DNA of 64,000 nt. Source: Phlyctochytrium arcticum. Lineage: Eukaryota > Chytridiomycota > Chytridiomycetes > Chytridiales > Chytridiaceae. The position numbers and the translations under genes were made by a program. The notes beneath the pieces were generated by a model, which was not told where the DNA came from, searched no databases, and was given only the letters and a program-made list of their open reading frames with translations. Below are positions 20,942-31,294 of the stretch, piece after piece (the first letter of the stretch is position 1; the number at the start of each line of letters is the position of its first letter). The stretch covers positions 124,001-188,000 of the forward strand of contig JAHLKI010000028.1 in NCBI GenBank assembly GCA_025602905.1, in the 5' to 3' direction.

Positions 20942-21892
20942 TGAGCGCTTTCTTGCTTGGAAATGAAATCGCCCGAGTTTCTTGAAATATTCGAGCCAGT
21001 AAACCGCAGCGATCGCCAAGTATTCGAACCGTCCACTCAGTAAGCGCATCAAGGTGGTTCACACTTCTCCGGAGACTGCACAACTTATCCGTCTTCAACC
21101 CTTTGCCCTGAATGAAGAACAGCGGTCTGTGTTACAAAAGCGGCTGTGGCTGTCACTGTTTGCCGATAATTGTGAGCCGGGGGAACACCTTGTATATCAT
21201 GACGTGGCGAGGAGGACGGAGAATGAATGGTTATCTATGTATGCATGAGTTAGCGGTTGGGAGGATGGTTGGAGAGAAAGTGAAGATTGCGATTGTTAGC
21301 CTCGCATTTGTATCGATGTAAAGGTGCAGAGGAAGGAGCATTTAAGGGCGTGGTATTTGTATAGTATCATAGATCATCACTTTGAAAGACGATTCAAAGT
21401 TAACGTCTGTATTGACGCCAAGTCCCTTCCGACACATTTGAAGTCCGTCTCCGTTGCGTAGGCTACGGAGGCCATGGAGACAAATTGTTGAAGGAAGCAG
21501 AAAGTGGAAAGTATGTAGCAAGTGAGGTCGAAAAGTGAAGAAACTGCGGGTGTACTTTTGACCAAAGATTCATGTAGTGCATCGCTTGTAACTTTGTCGT
21601 ACTCGAGAAGTCTGTAGCAAATGAAGATTGTTTGTAAATTTGGTTGATGAAAATGTAAACAAGTGAGGCGCGTGTGTGGGAAAATTGCGGGTAGCATTCA
21701 CCAGTGAAGCGGAAAGTTGCAAAAGTGCGTTTTAAGTCGCTAAAGTCATTCCAATTGACGGTTTTCGAATGTTTTTTACCATTTTGATGGTTTATCGACA
21801 TAAACAGGGTGAAAACGGGGTGAAAACGGGTGTTTTTCACACATTCCCATTTTGGCAAAATTAGGATAACCCTTTTTCCTTGAGTTGTCTCG
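20942..21892 (+). other. Spacer within Crinkler unit with a remnant NTPase C-terminus
   Basis: About 950 bases. A 64-codon frame (21054-21248) is not recognised. The stretch 21580-21690 repeats 23520-23645 with differences. It would read as a degraded copy of the NTPase C-terminus (VVLEKSVANED versus VSVLDKSVANKE), followed by the shared tail gtgtgggaaaattgcgggt. So an older NTPase copy ended here. Confidence 0.5.
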
Positions 21893-23612
21893 ATGAAATC
21901 AAAACCATTTGAAATTGGAAAAACTGAAATCATGGAGTACGGCTCTCCATCGCTCTCCATGTTTTCACACATCGATGAAGAGGTCTCTCCATCGGCTGCA
22001 GACGAAACTACATGCTATTGGATTGAAGCGCAGCCATGCCACTCCATCGGACTCCAAGATTACATAAATCAGTGGCTTAACAACCGCACTGAAGTCTTTT
22101 GCAAACGCTCAATTGGTTGAAGAATACATTCAGTCTCAAGACCAAACGTTGCTCCCATATCCTCCAGACAAAATCGAAAAACTTTACGTCAGGCAGTGCT
22201 ATAAAGACGTTTATGAATTGCTCTTGACATCTATTGGTGGAGACGAGGAATCTTTTGCAATATCTGGGACACCAGGCATCGGAAAGTCACTATTCTTTCT
22301 CTACATCTTGTACCGCTTGATGGATGACCTTCGCCCGCAAACTCTGCCTTCAAATCCCGATACTCTGCTTTTCAAGCCGAAGCGGGTTGTCTATCAACAA
22401 CGCTCCTCGTACATATGCTTTGATTTGCAGCAACAACGCGTTACCAGCATCACGCAGGCTCAGGCGGGCGCATTGGTTTTTGAACAACATACATTCTACG
22501 TTATTGATGGAAAGTCTGCGCCGCTCCTTTCCAAATGTGTTACACTGTTCATTTCATCTCCCCATAAAGACTCGTTCAAGGAAATCGTGAAGCAGAAGAA
22601 GGGCAAGAAATGGTACTTGCCTGTTTGGACCCTGGCCGAGTTGCAGACTTGTCGGCAGCACTGCTATACGGGCGTCCTCCCTGAAACGCTTTGAGAAAGG
22701 CATCGTGTCTGTGGTGGAGTCGCTCGCTTTGTGTTTCACGCGGATTATGTCAGTACAGTGGAAACGGACATAAAAAGTGCTTTGGCTGATGTTGATGCTG
22801 TTCGGGGTCAAATATGTCGGAGAAACCACAAGGATCTTTCCACAATCACATGTGCTGATGCACATACTGGTGGGAAATGAGGAGGATGGGAATGCTACCA
22901 GTTTACCGACTTGGATGTGGCGTCAAAGTATATCGCGGAACAATTGTGGATACGGCATTCTGCCCAAATGCTTACCAATCTGCGGGATATGTTCGGCGGT
23001 AGCCCCAACGAGATTTCAAAACATTTGTTTGAGATATATGGACATAGGGTTTTTTCTGTTGGTGGTCGAAATCACAAATGCAGATGCTTGAAAAGTGGCA
23101 CCGAATCCGAAATTGCATTGAATGGTTACAATGGCGAACGAACTCAGTGTGGAACAAATAGCATCCCTACTATTGAATACCTTCCGAGACCAAGATAATT
23201 TTCCAGCAATTGATTCTCTCAGTTCTCAAGGAATGTTCCAATTTACAGTAGCAGCCGAGCATGCAATTCGCGGGTTTGAAATTTTGCGCAAATTTTGCAA
23301 CTTGTACGACAAACCGAGACTATTTCGTTGTTCCTCCCCATCGGTATGCTGCCTTGAAGAAACAGCCTTTCAAAGCAAAAAAGGGCAATGCTGATGTGCA
23401 GGAAATCCATGGATTGGAGCAATATGTTTTGGAACTCCCCTGTCGAATAGTAAACCTGTCGTTGTATTTTTTGCAATTTGTTTCATAAGAAGGAGGATGT
23501 ATTTGCTAAATTGAACATAGGAAATCAAATTGCTCTCGGTAATGTCGTTTCCGTACTCGATAAGTCCGTCGCAAATAAGGAATGTTCGTATTATTTGTCG
23601 ATGAAAATGTAG
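21893..23612 (+). pseudogene. Crinkler-type P-loop NTPase, frame-broken
   Basis: Family landmarks appear in order but in changing frames: AQPCHSIGLQDYINQWL, then Walker A SGTPGIGKSLFF near 22262, YQQRSSYICFDLQQ, GGVARFVFHADYV, DVASKYIAEQLW, HLFEIYGHRVFSVGG, NFPAIDSLSSQGMFQF, YFVVPPHRYAALKKQPF, GLEQYVLELP, and finally SVLDKSVANKE with a stop at 23610-23612. Frame shifts fall near 22090, after 22690, between 22800 and 22900, near 23190 and near 23330-23460. Such NTPases accompany the nuclease domain in Crinkler/RHS-type proteins. Here the gene is dead, so the unit is probably no longer autonomous. Confidence 0.75.
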
Positions 23613-23731
23613 CAAGTGAGGCTCTTGTGTGGGAAAATTGCGGGTGGCGGCTGTGGCAGTCTGAAAACATCTGAGACATCAGTTCTGTACAGAGGGCAGT
23701 ACTAGAGGCAGCACTAGAACCAGTACAGTGC

Positions 23732-24310
23732 GTTGATATTTTTCTGAATCTTACCCCGGAACCTCAATTTTTCTCATGTGCGATTCTGGAATCATGACTG
23801 TTGAAGCGTATCTAAAAAGGTGAAAGGGCAGGTCAACTTTCAATTCCGTACGTATGGGATACTAGCCCAACTTTCGTCTGACTGCAAGAATGGATCTTAG
23901 AGTGGCGGTCGCCACAAATTCCGTATGCTTCATTGGACCGAAGAAATCGTCAACGCTCACTCAGGCTGAAAAGACAAGCGATTGCTGAAATATGAAGCAT
24001 GTAATTTAGCGGGTTTGAATGAGAAAGTCTATGAAGTCTCTGGAGACTCTAGGGACACTAGAGACATGAAGAGACCATCATCCTTATTCGATTAAGATTT
24101 GTATTTATGGAACAAACTGGAAATTCAGACGAAAAAACTGCGGGTGTAATTTTGCGGGTTCTCAAAAGTTGGAAGAAGTGCCGTTTTAGGTCGATGAACG
24201 CCAGTTTTTGCCACGTTTTACACTTGTTTTTGCATGGTTTGCGTTTCATCGATAGAAATGGAGTGTAAACGGCCTATAAACACCCGTTCTTCGTACTTGG
24301 CCACTTCCAC
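23732..24310. other. Spacer between Crinkler unit and right integrase remnant
   Basis: No gene is seen. The part 24150-24290 (gtgccgttttaggtcg ... taaacaccc) resembles 21720-21835 inside the Crinkler unit (gtgcgttttaagtcgc ... aaacgggtg). This suggests another partial Crinkler-unit flank or promoter copy lies here. Confidence 0.4.
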
Positions 24311-24740
24311 ATGATTGACGAATTCACAAAAACGGGATACGCTCAACCGCTTAGAGGCTAAAGCGAAGAAGAAGTAACGGAAGCATTGAAGAAGTGTTTA
24401 CAAAAGGCTGATGCTGAAGGTAAAAAAGTGTCAAGTATGCAAACAGATCGAGGCGCACATTTCCAACAAATCTTTAAACAAGAACTCGAAGATCGCGGGG
24501 TGAAGTATTTCTACAGTCAAGCGGCAAGACCGCAATCAAATGCCTTTGTCAAGCGCCGTGGAGGTGATATAAAAAGACAATTATACCAAATCATGGGGTC
24601 AAATAATGATAAAAAATGGGTTAATAATCTTCAGACAGTTATTGACAATATCAATTCGGTAAAGTAAACAGCAACAGGGTTTTCTCCAAACGAAATGGAG
24701 CGGGGTGATGAAAATATTTCGGCAGAAGCAAAAGCACGAT
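24311..24740 (+). pseudogene. Retroviral-type (DDE) integrase remnant, right
   Basis: The plus strand encodes the integrase core: MIDEFTKTGYAQPLRG (first catalytic Asp), a stop, SEEEVTEALKKCLQ, MQTDRGAHF (second Asp), KYFYSQAARPQSNAFVKRRGG, NDKKWVNNLQTVIDNI, a stop, TGFSPNEMERG. The catalytic Glu position is Lys (FVKRRGG versus YVERRGG in the left copy). From 24585 the sequence is part of the 1235-base inverted repeat; before that it differs from the left remnant at roughly 30 percent of bases. It is inactive. Confidence 0.75.
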
Positions 24741-25819
24741 TTATGGGGGGGTGGGGGGTTATCTCGATAATCCTATTGTTCCTGATAATTCTAGATTATC
24801 GAGATTATCAAGATTAACGATTTGACCCCCGTTCTTAAGCCTTGAAACTACCTTTCAACATTTTCCACATTTTGCGCCTTCGCGACAATGCTCATGAAAC
24901 TTGTCTGGAAAACATGCATTCTTGACAATCCACAGTCGATTCCCACGAGTTGACTTTTTGTACTTATCGCAGCATCCTCTTTTCCAGAAATTGTCACATT
25001 CTTTGCAGAAATACTGATGAACTTGTACAAATCTGTCCGTTTCCATCACTGTTTCGTATAGTCTCCAAACCGATTCTTTGGTGATCTTCTTATTGGTGCC
25101 TCGTGATTTTGTATGTGTTGACAGATTGAGAAAGAAAAAGCGTTTGAAATTCTCCTGGCTCTCGTAATGTCCATCCATTTTAAAAGATTTGACAACATTT
25201 CGCATGGTGTCTACCAGACTCTCTCTTTCCTTTTGAAAACGTTCCCTTTTCTTCAGTTCGTGTTTACTTGGCGAAGGTTGTGGAGTTTCAATCTCTTGTG
25301 TGGGGTCGGGCACGTACATTTGTTGAAGTACTGGCTGGGTTGAAGGGAGTGGTGTTGGTTCTGGTTCTGGTGTATAGGTGCTGGTTCTGGTTCTGGTTCT
25401 GGTGTAGGTGTCGACGATTTTTTAAACATGTCCGGTGAAACCGAGTCAATGTTTGCCACTATATCATATAGTAGGAGTTCCGTCTCATTGTAGAGATTTC
25501 TTGCTTCTTCCTCTTCATCTTCGTCACACTCCAAGTGAATCTTCATAAGTTGATCAAAAGACTTTTGAATTTCGCGGATAGAATCCAAATGTTCGAAAAT
25601 GTACGGTCCGGCTTCATGAATGGGAGTCCATTTTTCGATAATCTCACTCATTGGTTCAGCCCTTTCACCAATTGCCCAGAAAGACTCGTCTATTTTCTTC
25701 AAGTTCTTGTACACATCCTCGATGAGATTTGGAGTTTGTTGAGCCGTGCGGTACATTCTGAATGGGGGGTTAAAGCAATGATTCTGATCGTCTTGTTGTT
25801 CTTTTGTATCCTGATAAGT
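24585..25819. repeat. 1235-base inverted repeat, right arm (A unit)
   Basis: Reverse complement of 17428-18662. It includes the G6...C6 motif (24753-24830, inverted) and the A-unit gene on the minus strand. It ends ctgataagt at 25819, after which host-like unique sequence begins. Confidence 0.85.
24855..25756 (-). pseudogene. Element protein of unknown function, frame-broken (A unit, right)
   Basis: Minus-strand twin of 17491-18392: acidic helical N-terminus, Pro-Glu linker, basic stretch, Cys-rich C-terminus, and the identical frame break in the linker. A longer in-frame start (25825) exists here because the flank differs, but MYRTAQQ at 25756 is the start shared by both copies. Confidence 0.6.
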
Positions 25820-26187
25820 GTTCATGTCTCTGACTCAAGACGCGATGGATGTAGACTCCGACCCCAGGTCAACTGAGAGTCAATGTGGTTGGATGCCGCG
25901 GTGGATGCGGTGGACGAAGAGGCGACATTGGAGGATGAGGATAGGGACAGTTTTTTGGTGGTTTTACAAGGCAAAGAATCAGTCTCGTCTACTTCCTTAT
26001 CTGTAGAGGTGGAGAGGTGGACGAGACTGTCGGAAAAAGAAAGATGGGGGATAAATATTCTTTTAGGGAGCAGTTAGAGAAAAAGACCAAGATGTGACTT
26101 CTATCTGACTTGTGTACAGTATGTAAATCGTAAAGTTAAAAAAATAGGTGTTACTGCAAAAAAGAGGGCTGGCTTCCTGGCTTCAGA
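25820..26187 (+). other. Short gene fragment at the island's right edge
   Basis: Just outside the inverted repeat, an acidic coding-like stretch begins MSLTQDAMDVDSDP. In another frame it continues LDAAVDAVDEEATLEDEDRD and VERWTRLSEKERWGIN to a stop at 26077. It could be the remains of a host gene cut by the island. I do not recognise it. Confidence 0.3.
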
Positions 26188-27441
26188 CTATGATGGTATA
26201 ACGGGAGTCGCCTTGACATTCTGGCCAAATGACAGTGCCGAGAAATCAACAGGGAGAAGCGTGTGCAAAAATTCGTAGGTCATGAGCGTCACTCCAAACT
26301 GAGGCGACGATCGTAGGACGCGGGCCACACCGCCCTTGAAAAAGGCCCGGGGTCCTTCTTCGCGCAAGATTTTGGTAAAGGCATCACGGATGCCCGTATA
26401 CGAAGTCTCGCCTTTGCGGGCGGCGACTTGGAGCCGGGTTTTTATGACATCGGCGGGAGTGACGAGGTAGGCGGCGGGCATGCCGGCAATAGCACCGGCC
26501 GTCAGAAGCTCGAGGGGGTTGAGTTTTTTGCCGTCGCGGCCTTCGTGGAAGACGTTTTTCTTCAAATGGGCGTACGTGGGAAAGTAGATTCCGGAAAAGG
26601 GAATGTCGCGCAACAAGCAGGCTCCAACGCCCTTGTAGAGACCAAGGAGACCCAACGTTCGGACAATATGGATGGCTGTGTGCTTGGGGACAGCTTCTAC
26701 GGCCGTCTTGGCTGCCTCGCCCTGAACTTGCAATCGAATCTTGACAATTTCGAGGGGATTGGTAAACATGACTTGACTTCCACCGGCCACACAACCCGAT
26801 AAAATCTCGCCTCCAATGGTAATCTGTCCGGTTTTCTTGTCCTTGAGGCGAGACCGCATCAAATCGTTCATGGTCAACTTGATGGCCTTTTCAGGGGCGA
26901 CACCAACAAGTTGTGGAAGAAGACCCGAGTAGAGACCTTTGAACCCTTCATTCTTGACTACTTTTCGGAAACAGTCCATACTATTCTTGTACAACAGTTG
27001 TCCGACCACCTTTGACCGTTGATTCTGCATACGCGTCTTGACCAAATCTGGCAAAAAAAATATGCGTCAAATTTCACGGTAAAAATGTAAGGTCAGCATC
27101 TGCTACTCACCAATGGGGTATACGACAGTGGCTCCCACCGCTCCCGCCACGGCACCCAGGGTAAAATTATACACACTCCGCAAAGCATCAATCGCCGCAG
27201 ACATGGCCACAAGTTGATTTGAGAGGTCCTCCACCTGTCCCGCCGTAACCGCTTTAGCTACAGCTGTAGCAGCCAACGGCGATATATGTTGTGGTATAGA
27301 GTGGGAGTTCAATAACCGCTCAACCGGAACGATGGGTACCCGTTTTGTTTCTGAGCCATGGTCCATATTGGAGAGGGTATTGACTTCCATGGGACTTGAG
27401 GTGTTCAATCGAGACATTTCAGATAATGGGGGTGCGACCAT
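26188..27441 (-). CDS. Mitochondrial carrier (SLC25), aspartate/glutamate-carrier type
   Basis: Inner-membrane transporter. Minus-strand CDS: exon from 27441 to 27111, 63-base intron, exon from 27047 to 26188, giving 396 residues. The three carrier signatures are present: [10 protein letters not shown] (created by splicing across the intron), [10 protein letters not shown] and [10 protein letters not shown]. Each is followed by its repeat (for example [24 protein letters not shown] and [23 protein letters not shown]). The sequence is closest in my memory to AGC1/aralar-type carriers that exchange aspartate for glutamate. The roughly 100-residue N-terminal extension lacks EF-hands, as in yeast Agc1, so calcium control is not expected. 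The exact substrate is inferred. Confidence 0.85.
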
Positions 27442-28322
27442 GTCCTCTTTGCCGAATCAAAGTTTGTAAGGGCCGTAAAAAGTTAAAAAAGAAGAAAATG
27501 ATGCTTCGGGTCAATTGTTTTTTGTTGGTTCGCGAGCGGAGTTTTTTTCTTGGTCTATTTCCGGATCTTTCGTCGGGTGTCTTGTTTTCCCCGGCAGAAG
27601 CTTGATCTATAGTAACAGAAGGTGCACGCAAACCCCGATATAACTTGGTGCTCTATCGCCGAGAGGGAAGGATCTCAATGTCCTTTTGGAGTTCCTCGTG
27701 GTTGGGCCTTTGGCGATTTGGGAGATCCCGGGATTGCTCGCCGGTATTCGTGTGGCGCTGTTCAGAAAAACCCGCTAGCGGTTGCCGCGTGGTAGAACTT
27801 GGCGAAACAGAGGGAGATGAGGTGGTCAACTATGGGATAAATGGCAACGGGGGAAACTAACGACGGCGGCCCGCAACGCCCTTTCACAGGACTATGAGGA
27901 TCTCAGAGGTCGGCACGGCCAGCAACACAACCAGACAGATTGTTCCGCGGAAGCACAAATAGGGCCCTGATTTATATAAGTTTTGCCATCGGATCTGTCT
28001 GGCGATCTGTGGGGGAGCGCTGCCGGGAGCCTCAATATCAGAATGGCAATATATTTCTGTCTCGCATACGACTGGATGTGTGAAAGACATGATTGACGGG
28101 AAGGGTGCTATTGACAGACTCGCAAAACATCTAGGGGCATCAAGGGACGTTCACATTGACTGTGATTGACATTTGCGCAAATCAAGAGAAAGGGGCATCA
28201 AAGTTTGGATTGCTATTGTGTATATATGATATGATATATGACATGGTAAGACTTGGAGGAGGGGAGAACTCGTTGAGAGATTAATGATTTTGTGGGATGA
28301 GACGGAGGGGATAGAGGCACGT
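27442..28322. other. Intergenic region
   Basis: About 880 bases between the carrier start and the 3' end of the Ser-rich gene. Only short frames without recognisable content are present. The part next to 27441 is presumably the carrier promoter. Confidence 0.5.
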
Positions 28323-29014
28323 TTATTCGTCACTTGGTTTCGAGCTTCCGGTTGCTGGTGATGATGTTGCTGCTGATGATGGGGTCGTTCTTGATGCTTC
28401 GGAGGAGGAGTGAGAAGACGGTGCACCTCGTCGACGCGGCTGCAAGAAAAGATATTGTAAACATTCAAGTCGCAATATTTGTTTACTTTGGTCAAAAGGC
28501 TTACCTTGAGAATGGTGGGAAGAGGCAGGGACGAGGACCAAGCATCCAGGGCGTCCCGAGATGACTGTTTGCTGGCAGCAGCACTGGTGCTAGCTGCCCG
28601 CAGCTTGTGGGCGCACGCCGTGCATGTGTGTCCTCCGCATTGGTGTCCAGCACCCGATGCTCCTTTTCCCCGTGGTGCCGCTGAAGATGATGAAGAAGAT
28701 GCCGAGAGGCCGCTCCCGTTGCTTCTACCCGCCAAAGAAGTGACTGCTCGTGGTTTTGAAATGGCACCTTCACTCGCACTTGCGACTGCTCCAATGCCCG
28801 AGGGTCCGACAAAGGGTGATGGGGGTGGAGTTGGCGGGGTGATGAATGCGGGGCGAGCTTGGGCAAAGGGAGGGTAGCCCAGGAATGCGGGCATGGAGGA
28901 AGCGGGGCGGGCAGGAGCCTTGAGGGATGAAGTTTGTGATGGAGAGGATGCGTTGGACAGTGTTCGGGCCGTCAATGCGACCTTCCTGACATGGCTGCTG
29001 CTGCTGCTGTTCAT
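28323..29014 (-). CDS. Ser/Pro/Ala-rich hypothetical protein with a short Cys/His motif
   Basis: Minus-strand CDS: exon from 29014 (MNSSSSS) to 28505, 65-base intron, exon from 28439 to 28323, giving about 208 residues. An upstream in-frame ATG at 29143 would add 43 residues. The protein is low-complexity and Ser/Pro-rich, with one distinctive spot, HQCGGHTCTACAHKL, whose HxC..H.C..C.H spacing could bind a metal. The intron has a clean donor (gtaagcc) and acceptor (tcttgcag). Splicing gives a short Ser-rich tail ending SKPSDE. No family is recognised; it is probably a disordered regulatory protein. Confidence 0.5.
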
Positions 29015-29206
29015 TCTGCTACTTGTCTGATATGGATAGTGTGGTGCGGTGAACGTCTTTTGTGAGGAAGGAATTCGGCCTCCCACAATGCTTTTAAATA
29101 CCTGCCAGAGCCGCTCACAGAGCCGAGCCGGTCGCCATTCCAAAGCTCCGACCGCCGCGGACCGCCGGCCAATCAGCGCGCACCCTTACGAAAGTCACAT
29201 GTGCGC

Positions 29207-29400
29207 CGCACTGGCAGTCTTTTCCCAACGGTTTTTTTTTATCCTGGCAATCTTGGCGATGGATCTATGAGTTGCGTTAATGTTGCAGAAGCGTCGTCTT
29301 GAGCTTCTGGTCTGCATCGTCCATCCTCTGGTTGAAGTGCGTTGTTCTATTCAGACACCGTCGTACTACATTTGAAAGATTCACTCGAAATCCAATCTCC
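29207..29400. repeat. Direct repeat copy 1 (pairs with 30780-30970)
   Basis: Shared with 30780-30970: cagtcttttcccaacgg, then cctggcaatcttgg, gaagcgtcgtc, gagcttctggtctgca, cagacaccgtcgtacta and gaaagattc. The repeat brackets 1.4 kb of rearranged sequence. Confidence 0.7.
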
Positions 29401-30779
29401 AAGACGGGGGCGTTCAAAAATACACAGGAGTTGAAGTAAAAAGTACATGTAGAGAAATGCAAAGCAGATGAGAAAATGGAAGAGGATAACGGCGAATTTT
29501 GGGAGAAGTGTAGAAAATTACAAGAAGAGGAGGGAGAAGAACGAGCGTGACGGTTTTGGCGTCTACACCGTGACGACGATCCAGCAGCAGAATCTAATAC
29601 AAGTCGTGAACAGTGAACATCGTCAGATCCAGAAGCAGAATCTAACAGCTGGCAAGATGTAGTCAAATTTCACGTTGCTCGGGACTAGTGTGTAAATATG
29701 TTGCTTAGAATTATATACAGTTTGGGGACGTCGACAGCAGCACTATCGAAATGTCGGCTTCAGTGCCAAAGCTTTCTCTGACCGCCACCAACTCTCAAGT
29801 CGTGACCTGGTTGAAGGAATATCTGCTTGACGGAGAGCTCTCAATCAGTCTTGCCGACAAGTGGACAGGTCGCGGCAATGCCAAGTTTGGTGAAGGATAT
29901 GGAATAGTGCTATTCAAGGACTTGATGGTCGGTCTAAAGTCATCAGTGACAAAGGGTCTGAAATCCGGAATAGTGCTATTCAAGGATTTGATGGTCGGTC
30001 TAAAATCATCAGTGACAAAGGATCTGAAATCCGCTTCCGCGGTATGTCACGGGTTTGACGGCGTAGAGATAAACGTCTATTTCACCCGAGAACTGTTTTC
30101 TGATGCGTTTTTCGTAGTACTCGGTGAGAAACGCTTTTATCCCTTCGTCAGACAGCCGTCTGCCCTCCTTGAGAAAGTCTTCTTCTTCAGAGAAGCCCCC
30201 GTGAAAGTTTAAATACAGCTGTCTCTGGATTTTGTTGCGAACCGAGTCGTCTACTGCGCCTGTCAGGTCGGAGTGAACTGCCGATGCTACTAGATGAGCT
30301 GGATAAAAGATGAGATACTGGCTTTGTAACATCAAACAAGTCTTTCACTCGACTTTACCGTAAGTAGGCGGCGGTGGATGCAGACACTCATAAATGCTGA
30401 CACCCTCGACACCGAAGATGGTAGTAAGTGTGTCCGCGCTGTGTACACCAGTTGTTCTTCCAGCTCAGCGTTCGTTCGGGATCTCACGCATGCTTGCCAG
30501 TCGGGTATCTTGTCAGACCACGAAGGTTGGTATATCGGCTCAGAGTAAAGTATCTTGGCGTTGCTGCGACCTGTCCACTTGTCGGCAAGACTGATTGAGA
30601 GCCCTCCGTCAAGCAGATATCTTTCAACCAGGTCACGACTTGAGAGTTGGTGGCGGTCAGAGAAAGCTTTGGCACTGAAGCCGACTTTTCGATAGTGCTG
30701 CTGTCAACGCTTGCTGTCAAGTTCTCGGAGTTCTCAACGCGTCGCTTGCCGTCCAAACCGGCGCGCGCGGTGACTGCGC
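29401..30779. repeat. Rearranged segment with inverted and tandem repeats
   Basis: A roughly 135-base segment at 29750-29885 (atgtcggcttcagtgcc onward, reading SVPKLSLTATNSQVVTWL) recurs inverted at about 30560-30690 with differences. A 63-base unit (ggaatagtgctattcaagg...) is tandemly duplicated at 29909-30032. A minus-strand frame 30335-30009 (RQLYLNFHGGFSEEEDFL) looks coding but is isolated. This appears to be a degenerate duplication, with no intact gene. Confidence 0.45.
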
Positions 30780-30970
30780 CGCACTGCAGTCTTTTCCCAA
30801 CGGTTTTTTTTCCTGGCAATCTTGGAGGTGGAGCTTTGAAAAGCAGCTAAACATCCCGTAGGAGAAGCGTCGTCGTGAGCTTCTGGTCTGCATTGTCCAT
30901 CCTCTGCTCATGGCGCGTTGTTCTGGTTCAGACACCGTCGTACTACTTTGAAAGATTCTCAGGTCGAAAA
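30780..30970. repeat. Direct repeat copy 2 (pairs with 29207-29400)
   Basis: Second copy of the roughly 190-base direct repeat. It lies about 330 bases upstream of the RRM gene, so it may include old promoter sequence. Confidence 0.7.
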
Positions 30971-31294
30971 GCCAAGATGGTGATTCTGAATGGACAATGA
31001 ATGAAGTCGGACATCTCGTGATTGGCATGTTTGCGAGTATTTGCGAGTTTCTCCAGCAAGTCCACGTCCTCTAGCACTTCCTATACTTGTTTCAAGTCGA
31101 AAACGCAATCTTGCACAAAGATCCGCCGTTCAGGTGTCGTGGACCTTGAGGGTTTTTACCTTGGGTCAAAATTTGAGGGTCCTGGGGTCCATGGGCACAG
31201 AAAAAAGGCATAAAATAGTTTGTAGCCATCTTTTTGCATTGAATAGTGCTCTGGTAGAAATCAGCAACACTTTGAAGGCAGCAATAGGTCAACT

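Larger units (their letters stand above)
19247..23731 (+). mobile_element. TIR-flanked Crinkler unit
   Basis: A 4485-base unit with imperfect terminal inverted repeats at 19247-19313 and 23682-23731. Both start gcactgtactggttct and end ctgccctctg(c/t)acagaac. The left end has a 12-base tandem duplication and a 5-base insertion relative to the right. Similarity continues weakly inward (gatg...ttttca). Inside are an intact Crinkler-nuclease gene and a broken Crinkler-type NTPase gene. I could not identify a target duplication (atgaat at left, gttgat at right). The unit lies between two integrase remnants of the virus-like island. Confidence 0.75.

Noticed and set aside
28151..28439. Unspliced extension of the Ser-rich gene to 28151
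   Set aside because: A clear 65-base GT-AG intron lies at 28440-28504. Splicing gives a shorter end at 28323, and the unspliced read-through is poor coding sequence.
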